Notes: generated by a model from the letters alone, not told the origin. A stretch of 64,000 nt of DNA from Triglochin maritima (GCA_963682175.1 OY821770.1:18320501-18384500); one strand, 5' to 3'; positions 38,203 to 50,438 are shown, counted from the stretch's first letter. Numbers and translations are program-made.

Positions 38203-39735
38203 TGATTGACATCATTTCATTCTTATATTTGTATCTTATATCCATTATCTTACACCTAAGCAATGCTACGTGACGAGTTATGTTTGAATTTCAGAAATAA
38301 ATAGGTTTGAAGAGATGAAGCATAAAAAGACCCAAAAGCAGGGAAAAAAGACTTAATTGTGAGACCTAGGGACTAAGATGCAAGGGAGAAGGACCTGAAC
38401 GTAAGACCGAAGGACCAAAGAGCAAAACAGAAAACTCTACACCATCATGGGGAGTATTTTGGTAATTCTATTCGGGTCGGAGCTCCAACAAGTGAAGTAG
38501 GTGCATCAAAGACCAACAAAGACATCCAGAAAAGCCCAGAATAAAATCCAGCGTGATCGGACCATATAGACCGCCAATTGGCGGTCTGTTTTGGTCCAAA
38601 TCCGCTAAGATTTTGGTGGGTCGCGTATTAGTGTGTATTTTGTCAATTTCTGGTATTTGTTTAGTCCCACATCGGGGGATTGTCCCAGATTGCCTTTTTC
38701 TTTGGCTATAAATAGAAATCTTCACCTTCTATTGTAAACTACCCCTTACTTGGTGACATTCTCTCTACTAAGGAGTAAGCCTTGAAGCAAAACTCAAGTT
38801 GAAGAAGAATGCTACCTTCAATGTGAGTCGTTGTTAATAAAATAATTGTTCTTAGTTTCTTTTAATCTTGTCTTTTAATTCTTGCATGTTTCTTTAGTTT
38901 ATGTTTCTTTCAATTAGGTTCTTTAATATTCCTTTCTTGCTTAGTCTAATTTCATTTCAGTAGAATGTTTCATTTCAATGTAGGTTGTAGTGTAACAATT
39001 AGTGAGTAGTTCCATCCACATTTGGGGGGTGGAGAAATATGTGATATGATCATGTAGTGTATTCGGTGTGTGTTATCTTAATCCATTGAACCTTATATGA
39101 TTTCATAACCATCTAATGAGATTTCACTCTTATCTTTGATATGCTAATGCTCTTGAATGAAGCTTAGCTTATTCTTATATTAGTGGACCTATTTTATGGG
39201 GAATGATAAGGTGAGGATATTGATGGAATTAATATTGGAAACACAATTTGTAGTGTATGTACTCTTGTTGCTTTTACCTTGGTTAATGTCTTGTATGTTT
39301 TAATGATATTGAGTTATCTTATTTCATGTGGAGGCATAGTAGGGTTTAGTCTTTATACATGAGTTCATTTAGCTTCATTCCAATTAATGTCTTGTATGTT
39401 TTAACGATATAGATTATCTTATTTCATGTGGAGGCAAAGTTGGATTTAGTTTTATGATTTCATGCACTACATGTTGTGAGAAACATAATTGAACACACAC
39501 ACATCTTTATATTCACATTATTTCTCTACCCCTTATGGGGTTTAGTTTTATTGCTTATCTTCCATTTCCTTTTTGCATTGTAGTGTAGTTTAGTGTAACC
39601 AATCTTTATGTCCTTTCTTTCCCACTCACCTTCACACAAACCAAAAGTCGACACACCTCCCTATGGACCGACTCGTATTGGCCACCTCTTCAACGCGGCT
39701 GTGCACTTGCGATTTAATATAAAACGAATCAATCA
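38203..39735 (+). repeat. Solo LTR E1 (family E), TSD GTTCA/GTTCC
   Basis: 1533 bp, starting TGATTGACATCATTTC and ending ACGAATCAATCA. Flanks are GTTCA (38198-38202) and GTTCC (39736-39740), one mismatch. It is collinear with E2 and, in reverse, with F's 5' LTR. It contains the perfect 20-bp palindrome AGACCGCCAATTGGCGGTCT (38568-38587). A TATAAATAG promoter-like site at 38708 follows CACATCGGGGGATTGTCCC. The end block GACTCGTATTGGCCA...GTGCACTTGCG is shared with family D. Confidence 0.82.
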
Positions 39736-40347
39736 GTTCCTCTAACGTGAATTTGTTTCGCGTCATGTTCATGTTTGGGTAATTTGGCTAATACACGTGA
39801 AACAACACAACATGACAAGATTATTAGCCCTACCCATGAGTAAACTTCTACTTCTTCCCGACAACAATTGACTTCCTCCACATTCATGTCTCTCTCTCTC
39901 TCCTCTTTAATTGGGATTTTCTTGTCCAATCGTTTGGATTTCCACTCTTTTTTTGGTCATGCAAACTAGGTAAGCGACCTATGTTTCCTTTTTGATGTTG
40001 GTGTTATATGTTTCAATTTTAGGGCTTCCAATTGATGAGTTTTGATTTAAATGGTTCATATATAATGTTTGGTTTCTCACTTGCTTCATTAGTTGGTTAT
40101 ACTTGTGATTTCTATGTTTTTATTGGTCATATAATTGTCCTTTTTATGCCAATGTTGATGTTTTATATTTCAAAATTTAGGGTTTAAGAATATTTTTGAA
40201 AGTTGCTAGGTTTTGCTTTTTGTGCTTCATAAATAATGGTTACTTCTTACCTATTAATTTGCTTAGTCTGTATACCTATAATTTGTAGTTTGTATGGCTC
40301 ATAATTAATGCTTTGTACAATTTCATTTCTTGTATTGTAGCTTTCAC
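39736..40347. other. Stretch between solo LTR E1 and the hAT pseudogene
   Basis: Words such as CGTCATGTTCATGTTTGG (39762) and AGCCCTACCCATGAG (39827) resemble degraded hAT-MITE ends, so E1 may have landed in a MITE. The rest may be the 5' untranslated part of the hAT element at 40348. The hAT terminal repeat was not identified. Confidence 0.4.
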
Positions 40348-40736
40348 CATGGAAAAGGTATATCAAAATGGAAACAAACAACTATTGATCAACTAAAATA
40401 ATGTCCATTAATGAGATGAAGTCAAAGAAACTCACTAGTTGTGTGAATCAAAATCTAGATTACTATCCATTTGATAAAGATTAATATGCAATATGATTGG
40501 AGTATTAGAGATGAACTGCGGATATATTATATATTAACTAGAAGGCCCATGACAACCTCGGGAGCATAAATTTCCTAAATAAAGATGATGGAGATCATAT
40601 GTGCCAATTTGTTGTCTCATGGTTTGATAAATATGGCAGTTGAATAGTGTATAACATTGCGAAAATGCTGCTTATTGTTGGTTTTGCTATCATTTTTCAA
40701 ACATATACATATAGATCATTGGTGTGGGGATGCATT
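40348..40736 (+). pseudogene. N-terminal part of hAT transposase (TTF-type zinc finger)
   Basis: It starts at ATGGAAAAGGTATATCAAAA. The best-preserved motif is NAAYCWFCYHFS, the TTF/ZMYM zinc-finger-like Cys signature of this transposase class, seen just before the CACTA insertion. Several in-frame stops precede it. The reading resumes after the CACTA element at 48073. Confidence 0.72.
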
Positions 40737-40759
40737 CACTACTGGAAAAAACAAGTAAT

Positions 40760-41050
40760 TACGTCACCATGTCACGTCGGTTATTTATTACCCGACGTGA
40801 AACACCCTTTTCACGCCGGTTGAACAAAAACTGACGTGATTTAGTCCTTTTCACGTCGGTTTCTATTCAACCGACATGATATGTTGAATTTTAATTATTT
40901 TTCTTCTAAAAATTAACTTTGAAACGATGTGTCACCTCGGGTTTATTCAAACCGACGTGTTAGAGTGGTTTTTCCACGTCGGTTTACAAGAAACCGACAT
41001 GATCAGGGGCCTTAAACACGTCGATTTTCACCAAAACTGATGTGTTTGGT
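40760..41050. repeat. CACTA 5' subterminal repeats
   Basis: Repeated CACGTCGGTT and inverted ACCGACGTGAT-like units, the expected binding sites for a CACTA DNA-binding protein. They recur at 43160-43335 and 47852-48050. Confidence 0.88.
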
Positions 41051-41129
41051 TTTTTTTTTGAGAAACCGTCCCACATTATCTCCTCGTTTACTCTGCCTTA
41101 GTTTTCAAAGACTTGGTTTAAGGCACCAA

Positions 41130-41600
41130 ACACAACCCACGCCGGCCACCTCGACCTCGACCTCCACCTAACCCATTGACCTCGACCTAAGCCGCCACAT
41201 CGACCTAACCCATCGACCTCACCCTAACACATCAACCTCGACCTCAACCTAACCCACGCTGGCCGCCTCCACCAAACACAACCCACGCCGTCCACCTAGA
41301 CCTAAGCCGCCACATCACGTCGCTCAACCATCGATCCAACCTACCCCCACACCACACCACCTCTTAATCCACCTCCGATCCACACAACCCAAAAACAACG
41401 CACCACCCCCTTACGTCGGCGCCCCACGCCGATCCACCTCTTATCCAACCCAACTCCTCCGGTCACCAAAAACACATCGAGCTCCTCTGAACTCGTCGTG
41501 CTCCTCCGACTGCGACTTCTCCGACGTGCTCCTCCGACCTCGACTTCTCCAACGTGATCCTCCGACCTCGACTCCTCGAACCTCAAAGTGCAAGGTAACC
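41130..41600 (+). repeat. C-rich repetitive leader of the CACTA element
   Basis: Tandem-like CCTCGACCT and CCTAACCCA words (41130-41340) are followed by CTCCTCCGACCTCGACTTCTCC repeats (words quoted separately, 41450-41585). The segment ends at a possible splice donor, AAAGTGCAAGGTAACC, near 41594. It is probably a first non-coding exon of the transposase gene. GC content is far above the flanks. Confidence 0.55.
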
Positions 41601-42095
41601 CTTTGAAGGTCTTAACATATGGTATTAAGAGCTGACAATCGAAATTTAAAATGCCATTATTGCTTCTAAGTTTTGAGCTTCTACTAGGTAAACTAGTGCA
41701 AAGCTTTGTGCTTCAATTTTTTGTTGGTAGCCTCAGAATCTACCAAAAGATCACATGTTTAATATTGTCATAGACCTTGAAAATATATTTGATTGTACAA
41801 ACATTTGTTAATGGGAAAAGTTGTGGTGTGTGGGGAAAAGGGTAGTTAATGGTCTATGTTGAATAAATACAAGAATTGAATTGATTGTGCAAATATATTA
41901 TGTATAGTCTAGTGTTTGTGTGGGAATGGTTGTATTGAAGTTTTTTGTTATATAGTTGTGGCTTGTTTGTGTTTTGTCCCACAGGAATTTTTTATTAATA
42001 TGAAATTTAAGGGGAGCTCTGCCAAAATTTAAACAAATTCCTATATATTAGGTTCATTTTGTATTACGATTGTTTGTGTTGTTGTGTAGATAATA

Positions 42096-42833
42096 ATGGA
42101 TCGAAATTTGATTTTTGCAAGTCGGTTGAGTGATGAGTATGAGTACGGAGTTGATAAATTTCTAGAGTTTGAACAAAAGAATGCACATTTTAGAAACGAT
42201 GGAAATGTCTTATGTACATGTAGGAAGTGTCTTAACATGTTCTTAATGGATGTAAAAGAGATCAAGACTGATTTGTTTGAGAAAGGTTTTGAAGAAGGAT
42301 ACACACGTTGGATATGACATGGTGAGAATGAAATACGTACGAAGGAAGAAATTGATAGTCCTTCAAATTAAGATGTTAATGATGAAGAGCGGTTAGATGA
42401 TATGATTCGAGATATTGCCGATAAGTTTGATGATAAACCCCAAGTACTTAGTAGTCTGTTGTCTGATAATGAAAATTATTTGTATCCGGATTGCACCGAT
42501 TTCAGTAGTTTGTCTGTTGTGTTATAGTTATATACTTTGAAAGCCTCGAACGGTTGGAGTGATGTCAATTTTACTGCATTACTTAAGTTGTTAAAAGAAA
42601 TTCTTCCAGAAAAGAATGAACTTACGGACTGTACATATGAGGCCAAAAAAATCTTGTGTCCGATGGGAATGCAGTATAGGAAAATACATGCATGCCCTAA
42701 TGACTACATATTATGTAGGGCTGAATATGAAAATCTGCATAGTTGTCCGGTTTGTAATGAATCACAGTGCAAACAAAAGAAAAATGAGAGTGTTGATATA
42801 CCAGTACAAGGACTGCCTGCGAAGGTGTTGTAA
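42096..42833 (+). pseudogene. CACTA transposase N-terminus (broken)
   Basis: One frame from ATG 42096 reads through three in-frame stops (42315 TGA, 42369 TAA, 42525 TAG). The first part is the transposase-associated domain (MDRNLIFASRLSDEYEYGVD, then CTCRKCLN and GFEEGYTRWI). The second is the start of the En/Spm transposase 21-type domain (LLKEILPEKNELTDCTYEAK, MGMQYRKIHACPNDYILC, CPVCNESQCKQ). It ends at a stop after GLPAKVL, and the catalytic part is absent. The first stop falls at a usual Trp position. It cannot encode active transposase. Confidence 0.88.
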
Positions 42834-43159
42834 TATATCTTATTTTGATAAAGGTGTATGTTTATGGAATTCTTTGTTTAATTTGTAGATCTTTGGACCA
42901 ACTCTTGAACAATTTTCACAGGAAGAGCTCGACTACACACGTGAGAGATGAGCTTCCTTTTTCATCACACGCATGTTTCTAGGTTGATGACATTAATGTT
43001 ATACTCAATATTTGTTAACCTGAAATCAAAGATATTGAGTGTTAGTTTGAATGTTAAAATGAGTATGTGATTGTAAATGTGATGCGATTGTGAATGCGTT
43101 TAGTGCAACGACATATCAGTAGATTTATAACAATCAAATATTTTTTTCTTTCTGAACAG

Positions 43160-43335
43160 ACATATATCACGTCGGTTATAGATGAACCAACATGATATAT
43201 AGTATATAACGTCGGTGTTTGACCAACCGCCGTTATATACTTGGTATATCACGTCAGCTTTCAAAGAACCAACGTGATATACCAAGTATATCACGTCGGT
43301 TCTCCAAGGAACCGACGTGATATACCAAGTATTTA
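43160..43335. repeat. CACTA 3' subterminal repeats, left half
   Basis: Alternating TATCACGTCGGTT and AACCGACGTGATATACC units. The array is split by solo LTR A3 and resumes at 47852. Confidence 0.88.
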
Positions 43336-45665
43336 AGTGATAAATATGGGGTATATTGTAGGATTTCGTGCCCCTATGTATGTGTATATTTTAAATTTTT
43401 ATACATGCATACAAGATCGATTTCCATATTTTCAATAATTTCATGTACATTATTTTACATTTATTCTAATATCATAATATTTACATATACATATTAACAA
43501 AATGTAAGAGGATCATACCAAAGGTTCTCTAAAAACTTTATGAATATCCGGAGTTGCGTCGCACGTCGAATCGCCGGTGGATTCATCTCCAAGTGTTTAC
43601 CATTCTCTAAATAAGATTAGAGAGGAAAGAGTTAGTCAATCAATCTCTAATTAAGCTTAGAATCTAGCTAATAACCCCTCTAAAACTCCCGGAGACTTTA
43701 TCTCCAAAAGCTCAAAACATTTAAGAGAAATTTGGATGTATTAGTGGAGAGGTTAGGGGGAGAGAGAATTTTGCATGATCTTTATAGACTTATTTATAGA
43801 CTCACCTAACACCCACATCATGGGCTACACATTAACGCATGATCTTTTGATTTTCTCTACCTTAAACCAATCACAAATTGACACATAATCATCCTTAAAA
43901 ATGTTTGACAACCCATGATCAACATTAATCTCTTAATAGTTCAAGGCAGAATCGTGCCGAACAGTCGTCCGAAATCACCACTCGGTCGATCGAACGATTG
44001 TTGCTTTGACAAGTTCGGTCAGACCGTGAGCTAGACAGTCAACCGAATATTCACGAGAAAATTTCCTTGGAAAATTTTGGTCGAACCATGTATCACTCTG
44101 GTCAACCGTTTACCTACCAAAATTTCTCCTAGTAAATTTTGGTCGATCGTGTCCCTATACCGGTCGACTGTTATATCAACAAAAAATTTCCTAGAGATTT
44201 TTCGGTTGACCGTTTATCACGCCCGGTCGACCGATCCTACTATCAAGACACACCCCGATAATGTTCGGTCGACCCATGCACATCCGATCTTTGTCTGATC
44301 GACCGTTCCGAAGAACCCGGTCGACTGAACTCAAAATGGTCTACCGATTTGACCTGATTTTTTTGCCTTTGTCAAATTTCGGATTTTCATCCAACAAAAT
44401 TTGATCCTTGGGGTTTTAGCAAATTCATATATCATGTAACATATTATCTTATGCAATGTCAAACTATTACACACCATAATACATACATTTCATATGAATT
44501 TATTCATGATTCTAATAATGTCAATTTTCATGACATATTGATTTAATCAATTCACCACGTGTATCTCATTCACATGAAACTCGATACACCTTATGAATAC
44601 AAAATCAAGCTTATTTTTTCCCACTTTTGTGGTGTGACTTATAGGAGGATCTAAGCCATATATGCAGTGATATTAAATACTTAATATCACAAACTATAAG
44701 CGGTATTCAGCTACAAATTATAGCTACCCAATTAGCATAGATGTCTTGTTCACTCAAACTAATCATGATCCATTTAGTGATGTAAAGACATCACTTGTGT
44801 CCATCCCTTACCTCATGATATTAAGAATATATACAAAGTAGAAATGTGTCACCTTTGTATTATATATTCATTTCTTGATATCTTAAGCTAATTATAAATA
44901 TGTAACTTAACTCAAGTCACATTGTGCACATTATAATTTTCCTTTATCAAGGGGTCTACTAATATCATCACTCAAATTAAGATGGGCAATGATAATGTGA
45001 GATCTTGAGCCTAATCCTATCCTAATTGAGTTTAATGATGTTTAGGTGGTGATTAGGTGGAGATGCAATTGGACGGTTGGGATTGAAGATGGTTGGATGA
45101 GGGGTTGAGATGGAGTGGAGGTGAGATGAGTGGTGGAGATGGAATGGATTGGAATGGATGGTTGAGATTGGAGGAGGAGGAGATATTTATGGTGAGCTCT
45201 CTCTCTCTCTCACTCTCTCTCAGGAATCTCTCCCTCACGTTTCTCTCTCTCTCCCTCAGTGTGCTTCGGCGTGGAAGAAGAGGTGCTCCGGCGAAGGGAG
45301 GATCGACACGAGTGGTTGGTGATTGGAGGTGAGTTCGTGGTTTTGCCAACTCGTCCCTTTGCTTCGTTTTCTCTCTCTGAACCTAACTCGTGCGGTGGTC
45401 GTGGTTGGTTGGTGGAGGTTGACGGAGGTGGAATCATGTCGGTGGATCATCGAGGAGGTATGGATCGTGGTTTAGATGCGAGTTTCGTCGACGGATCGTG
45501 ATTTTGGGAGGCGTGCTCGTGGAGGCGTCGTCGTGGTTCTTCAAATGTTTCTTCAATCCTTCCAGTATGTCAACTCGCTCACTTAAGTAGTGTGAGTATT
45601 TGGAAGTCGACGGTAGGCCTTCCGGCTCGTCGCGAGTAAACGTGCAGCAGATTTCACTGCCTGTT

Positions 45666-46345
45666 CGGTCGACCGGTTGGTGCAAACAGTCGACCGTTCG
45701 TGAAGAGAATTCGGGTTCTACCTCACAACGGTCGAACGATGCCCTTGGAGGGTCGACCGGTTGTGCGTGGGAGGCGAGCCTGGGGAGATTCGGTCGAACG
45801 GGTCCCCTTTGTCGTTCGACCGTGTGCACCGTCATGGGTCGGGTAGGGCGTTGACCATCTAAACGGTCGACCGCCTGTTTGACTTCGTCCGACCGTGACT
45901 TAAGTGGATTGAGTGGTCAGTTCGACTGAAGGAGGTTTCGGTCGACCGGACTTGTGGCTGAGCGTGGGGGAACGCTCTGGTGGAATTCGGTCGACCGAGA
46001 GTGCTCGTGCGTTCGACCGGATTCATGGTTTATGTGAGTGTTTATTCCCTAGTGGAGTTCGGTCGACGGAGAGTGCTCGGGGGTTCGACCGAATTCGTTG
46101 TGGATTTTGTGGGATTTTGTCCCTGGTGACTTTCGGTCGAACGGGGCCCCTTGGCCGTTCGACCGAATGGTCGTTTTGTTCGTTGAACCTGGGAGTTGAC
46201 CATCTAAACGGTCGACCGTCCCTTGACTTTGGTTCGACTGAACGAGTGCGGTTGGTGGGAATCGGTCGACCAATGGAGTGCCGGTCGATGCGATTGCCCT
46301 GTATTTGCTTGATTCGGTCGACCGGGACTTTTGGTTCGGTCAACC
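45666..46345. repeat. Array of paired CGGTCGACCG palindromes in G2
   Basis: Pairs with starts 21-22 bp apart occur at 45666/45687, 45729/45750, 45791/45813, 45864/45886, 45988/46010, 46060/46082, 46134/46156 and 46209/46231; 45919/45939 is 20 bp apart. Pairs recur about every 62-75 bp. One partner is often CGTTCGACCG or CGGTCGAACG. Confidence 0.87.
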
Positions 46346-46462
46346 GTTTGTGTCTAGTTTTGCACTATGGAGGTGCGGTTGTTATGGTCGTCCGTGTGGG
46401 GCGAGTTGTGGTGCCGATGTTCTTCCGACAAGTGTGCTAGGGTGCACGAGTGTTGCGGTGGT

Positions 46463-46935
46463 TGGTTGAAAAAGACCTGGAGCCCCGTAACGGTGTGAGA
46501 GCTTGGGTTGGCTGAAAAAGGCCTGGAGCCCAGCTTAGAATGTGGTGTTGCGGTGGTTGGTTGAAAAAGACCTGGAGCCCCGTAACTGTGTGAGAGTTGT
46601 GGTTGGTTGAAAGAGACCTGGAGCCTAGCTAGTCTGTGCGGGGTTGGTTGAAAAAGACCTGGAGCTCCGTAGTGCGTTCAGGTTGGCTGAAAAAGGCCTG
46701 GAGCCTGAGCAGGGACCGCGTGTAAGGTTGGTTGAAAAAGACCTCGAGCCCTTAGACGTTTGAGTTGGTTGAAAAAGACCTGGAGCCCTCGGTCTTGTTG
46801 TGGTAGCTGCGGTTGGTTGAAAAAGACCTGGAGCCCAGCTTGGTGGCGAGTGTGTGATGCGGTGGTTGGGTGAAAAAGCCATGGAGCCCCGTGACTGTGA
46901 TGTGTGCTGTGGTTGGGTGAAAAAGCCGTGGAGCC
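46463..46935 (+). repeat. Eleven-unit GAAAAAGACCTGGAGCCC array in G2
   Basis: Eleven copies of GGTTGGTTGAAAAAGACC followed by TGGAGCCC, spaced 40-50 bp apart, with variable 10-20 bp linkers. Some units read GGCTGAAAAAGGCC, and the last two read GGGTGAAAAAGCC. The corresponding place in G1 (30480-30720) has a different, weaker CCGATGTTGTTCCGG repeat. Confidence 0.9.
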
Positions 46936-47851
46936 CAGCCTATTTGAGATGTTTTTCTTGTTAGTAGAATTGCATGCTAGGGTGCTTTCATTTCATGCAT
47001 TGTAGAGTTTGGCATACGGGGTTTCCTTCTGGAAACTTAGGCATTGTTGCATGTTTACTTTTAGGCCGTGATCGGCGATAGGGGGTGGTGACCAAGGAGT
47101 GGAGCACCGCTACCGGATCCAGCTTTCTCTCAGTTGAGGTCGAGTGATTACTGCTTCAGTTGTATAGTCTTTTCATGTAATCACAACTTTTGAAATACTC
47201 TGATATTCATATATATATATATATTATATATGTTAGTGCACCTGTTTTCAGTATTTGCGTAATATCCTCTGTTGATTGTGTGTTGTTAAAATTTTAAATT
47301 TTCCGCTGTGTTGAGGATGTTACAGATAATCTTTTGACTACATATGTTTTCCAGCACAAGAGAAGCTCAACCAACTATTGCCTTTATCATTATGCTCATT
47401 GATAGTTTTTGACAATAATCAAATTGAACACTTCTTATGTGAAAAGACATAAGTCTCATATCTTAGGATTCAAGACACAATGAAAGTATTAATAACACAT
47501 AACACAAATCTATAATGTTTCACTTGCTAGGTCTATTCAATATATAAAGTAACCATTTTCCTCTTTTATATACTTGTGTCGTCAAATATTTGTAGAGCTA
47601 CAATAATTGATGACCAACATGATAATCTTATCTCGGTAATTAATGTTCCATGTCAATTGCCATGATCGTGAATAACTTTTGATTTATGTAAACCATTATC
47701 TTTTAGAGTTGTACCGTTAAGGACCAAGAGCATTTTCTTTAACACTTTTAAAAGATGAATACATTAATCAGGGAACAAAATGTTTGCACATCCAATTCAT
47801 AATAATTGACATATAAAAGTAAAACTTTTAGAACACATTCCTTTCATATAT

Positions 47852-48050
47852 CACGTCGGTTGTCCACGAACCGACGTGATATACCAAGTGTACCACGTCG
47901 GTTCGTCTAAAACCGACGTGATATGCAAGTGTATCACGTCGGTTATTGAACCGACGTGATATTGTCCTCCCTTTTACGTCTCTCTTTTATGACGTCGGTA
48001 TATTAGAACAGTACAACCAACGTGATATGGGCCAAAAAATCGACGTGAAA
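47852..48050. repeat. CACTA 3' subterminal repeats, right half
   Basis: Continuation of the CACGTCGGTT/ACCGACGTG units after solo LTR A3, running to the terminal repeat at 48057-48069. Confidence 0.88.
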
Positions 48051-48072
48051 ACCATATTTTCCAGCAGTGATT

Positions 48073-48845
48073 TTCGATTTTCAAATCAGTAGAAGAAAGA
48101 TTAAGACAACATGTGGAAGATCATAGTAGTCCCCATAACAAAATTTTCAAAGCTTGTGAAGATTCGACGAATCCAAAAAGACACATCGAGTTGTCTTTGT
48201 CAAAGCAATCTGACTACTCCCAATGTGAATATTGAACAAGAATAAATGAAAAAATTGTTTGTCTACGTTATCTTTTAAGCCAAGGATTACCTTTCCGAGG
48301 GCATGATGAATCAATGAACCAAGGAAATTTCCTTGAACTCTTGAAAGTATTGGATGAACACCATTTTAGTTGTTGACTCTCAAGATATTTCGCTGAAAGA
48401 ACAATAGTAGTTATTATACGATTGTTATGTGGATAAACAAGGTCATGCAATTAAGTGTTTTATGGGCTCGTGTACATCAAGGATTTTGCTTACATCTCAT
48501 TCAAGAAAAGCATTAACACATTATCATTCAAGAATGGTTTTAGCATACCAAATTTGCGTGAACAAGGGTATGATGAAGAATGTAACACTAGAAATGAGTT
48601 TAGTCTCAAATGTTTTATTTTGTAGGAGAATCCTGACTTTCTATGTCCAATGTTTTGCCCATCAACTCCAAGTCACCCTAGTAGCAGTTGTTTAAAACAT
48701 ACTTTGGTTGGTTCGTTTTTAACACTATTACACGTTTGTGCCATATTATTGGTGGCTCTTGCAAACGTAGTGATATGATTCGAGATTTTCAAGTTAAGGA
48801 ACTAATATAATTATCGAGATTGCTGGTGGGGTATCCATGGCTAGT
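48073..48845 (+). pseudogene. Middle part of hAT transposase
   Basis: In shifting frames it reads RQHVEDHSSPHNKIFKACED, then LPFRGHDESMNQGNF with FLELLK. These are hallmarks of the DUF4371-like segment of TTF-type hAT transposases. A further piece includes NPDFLCPMF. Many stops and frameshifts are present. It is cut at 48845 by solo LTR E2. Confidence 0.72.
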
Positions 48846-50438
48846 TGATGGACATCATGTCATGCATATATTTGTGTCTTATATCCTTTATTTTTAGCCT
48901 AAGCAATGCTACGTAACGAGTCTTATGTTTAAGTTTCAGGAATAAACATGTTTGAGAAGAAGAGACTCAAAAAAGACTTAAAAGCAATGAAAATGACTGA
49001 ATTGCAAGACTTATGGACTGAGATGCAAGAGAGAAGGACCCAGATGTAAACCAAAATGACCAATGAGCAACTCAAGATGCTCCACACCATCATGAGGAGT
49101 ATTTTGACAATTAGATTCAGGCATAAACATCAACAACCAAATCAGGTTCACCAAACATCAAGCTAGAAACAAGCTATTCAAATCCAGACCACCAATTGGC
49201 TGTCCCAGACCGCCAATTGGTGGTCCAAATGACTCCAAATGGTTCTTGGTTTAGTCAGGTGTTCGATTATGTTGTTTTATGTCCATTTATAGTATGTGTT
49301 TAGTCTCATACCAGTGGATTGTCCCCGGTAACATTTTTCTATGACTATAATAAAACTTTTTCTCCTCCATTGTATTAACTCATTGCTTAGTGGCCAATCC
49401 CTCTACTTGGAGTCAAGCCTTGAAGCAAAAACTCAAGTAGGGAGATGTTGCTTGTAATGTGAGTCATTAAATAAAAGAATTTTTTGTCAGTTTAATGTTG
49501 TCTTTTTTATCTATTTGCATGTTTAGCTTAATTTCATTTCATTAATCTTAGTAGACTTAGTTAATATGTTTTTCTCTCTTAACATAATACTTAGGTTAAT
49601 GATTAGTGAGTAGTTCTATCCCCTTTTGGGGGTGGAGATTATGTACATATATGTTGTGATGTTTGAACGTTTCATGAATTTTGGATTGTATAAACTTGCA
49701 TGTTTGTATGTTCATTGGGGGTATTTTAATCATCTACATGTTGGGGGATTTTGATGGGTTTTGTCATAAGATTTAGACACTTCCCATGCTTAGTTTTCTC
49801 ATGTTTATTGACTGAAATTTTCTGTTGAATATGTTACATGTTAGTTAAGTGTTTGTATTTGTGGTTACTTGCTTGATTGATTGAAGAAACTTTGTTTTGA
49901 TGAGTTTTTCCATAAGATTCCTCTTATACTTAGCTTTGTTCTTCACATGAGTTTATGATTTTTGATGAGTTTTGCTATATCTGAAAACACTTCTCATGTT
50001 GCGCCTAATCTTACGATAATCAAGTAATAATTGTCGAAACGTTGTGTGAATGGATTGATAGGTTTTGTCACATCTTTAAACACTTCCTATGGCTGAAAAC
50101 ACACACACGACACACACACACATACATGCTTACATGCGTCATTCATCACTTATTTCACTTCATATGTGCACACACCCCACCCCTTAGGGGGTTTTCTTCC
50201 TGAATTCCAATCTATTTTTTAGTATTTTAGTTTAGTTTTAATCAATCGTTAGTTGCTTTCATTTGCATTTGTTACTTACTAGTTTAGTGTAATTTAGCTT
50301 AGCATAATCAAATCTCTTTCCTTTTTTTGTCACTTGATTTCGGACAAATCAGAGGCTACTCACCTCCCCTTGGATCGACCCGTACTTGTCACTGTTTCAT
50401 CGTGGTCGTGCACTTGCGGTTATTAAAATGTTTTAACA
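48846..50438 (+). repeat. Solo LTR E2 (family E), TSD CTAGT
   Basis: 1593 bp, starting TGATGGACATCATGTCAT and ending AATGTTTTAACA. Exact CTAGT duplications lie at 48841-48845 and 50439-50443. It is collinear with E1. It has two copies of the family palindrome, AGACCACCAATTGGCTGTCC (49186) and AGACCGCCAATTGGTGGTCC (49207), 21 bp apart. It interrupts the hAT transposase. Confidence 0.92.

Larger units (their letters stand above)
44996..47324 (+). repeat. Solo LTR G2 (family G), TSD GATAA
   Basis: 2329 bp, starting TGTGAGATCTTGAGCC and ending TTGAGGATGTTACA. Exact GATAA duplications lie at 44991-44995 and 47325-47329; removing the insert restores the CAATGATAATC sequence seen in A1 and A2. It shares with G1 the CT-rich leader (45196-45258), the palindrome array and the TTGGCATACGGGGTTTCCTT block. 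It uniquely carries the array at 46463-46935. The long open frames inside are by-products of high GC. Confidence 0.93.
43357..47846. repeat. Solo LTR A3 (family A), TSD TATAT, itself split
   Basis: It starts TGTAGGATTTCGTGCCCC and ends ACATTCCTTTCA. Exact TATAT duplications lie at 43352-43356 and 47847-47851, in the CACTA subterminal repeats. Homology to A1 and A2 is continuous except for 44996-47329, which is the family-G insertion plus its duplication. Its own length is about 2.16 kb. Palindrome pairs cluster at 43970-44350. Confidence 0.93.
40737..48069 (+). mobile_element. CACTA (En/Spm) transposon, TSD ATT
   Basis: It starts CACTACTGGAAAA and ends TTTTCCAGCAGTG (12 of 13 bases inverted-repeat identical), with exact ATT duplications at 40734-40736 and 48070-48072. 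Subterminal zones are packed with CACGTCGGTT/AACCGACGTG repeats in both orientations. A degenerate transposase start lies at 42096-42833. Without the nested LTRs it is about 2.8 kb, too short for a full transposase gene, so it is a deletion derivative. It sits inside the hAT transposase; removing it restores hAT continuity. Confidence 0.95.

Noticed and set aside
41341..41586. GC-rich minus-strand frame of 81 codons
   Set aside because: It is the reverse of the repetitive C-rich CACTA leader; its Arg/Gly/Ser composition reflects the repeat.
45913..46440. 175-codon plus-strand open frame
   Set aside because: It lies wholly in the palindrome array of LTR G2. The repeating R-S-T-E and D-R-I residues come from the GGTCGACCG motif, and antisense frames are equally open.
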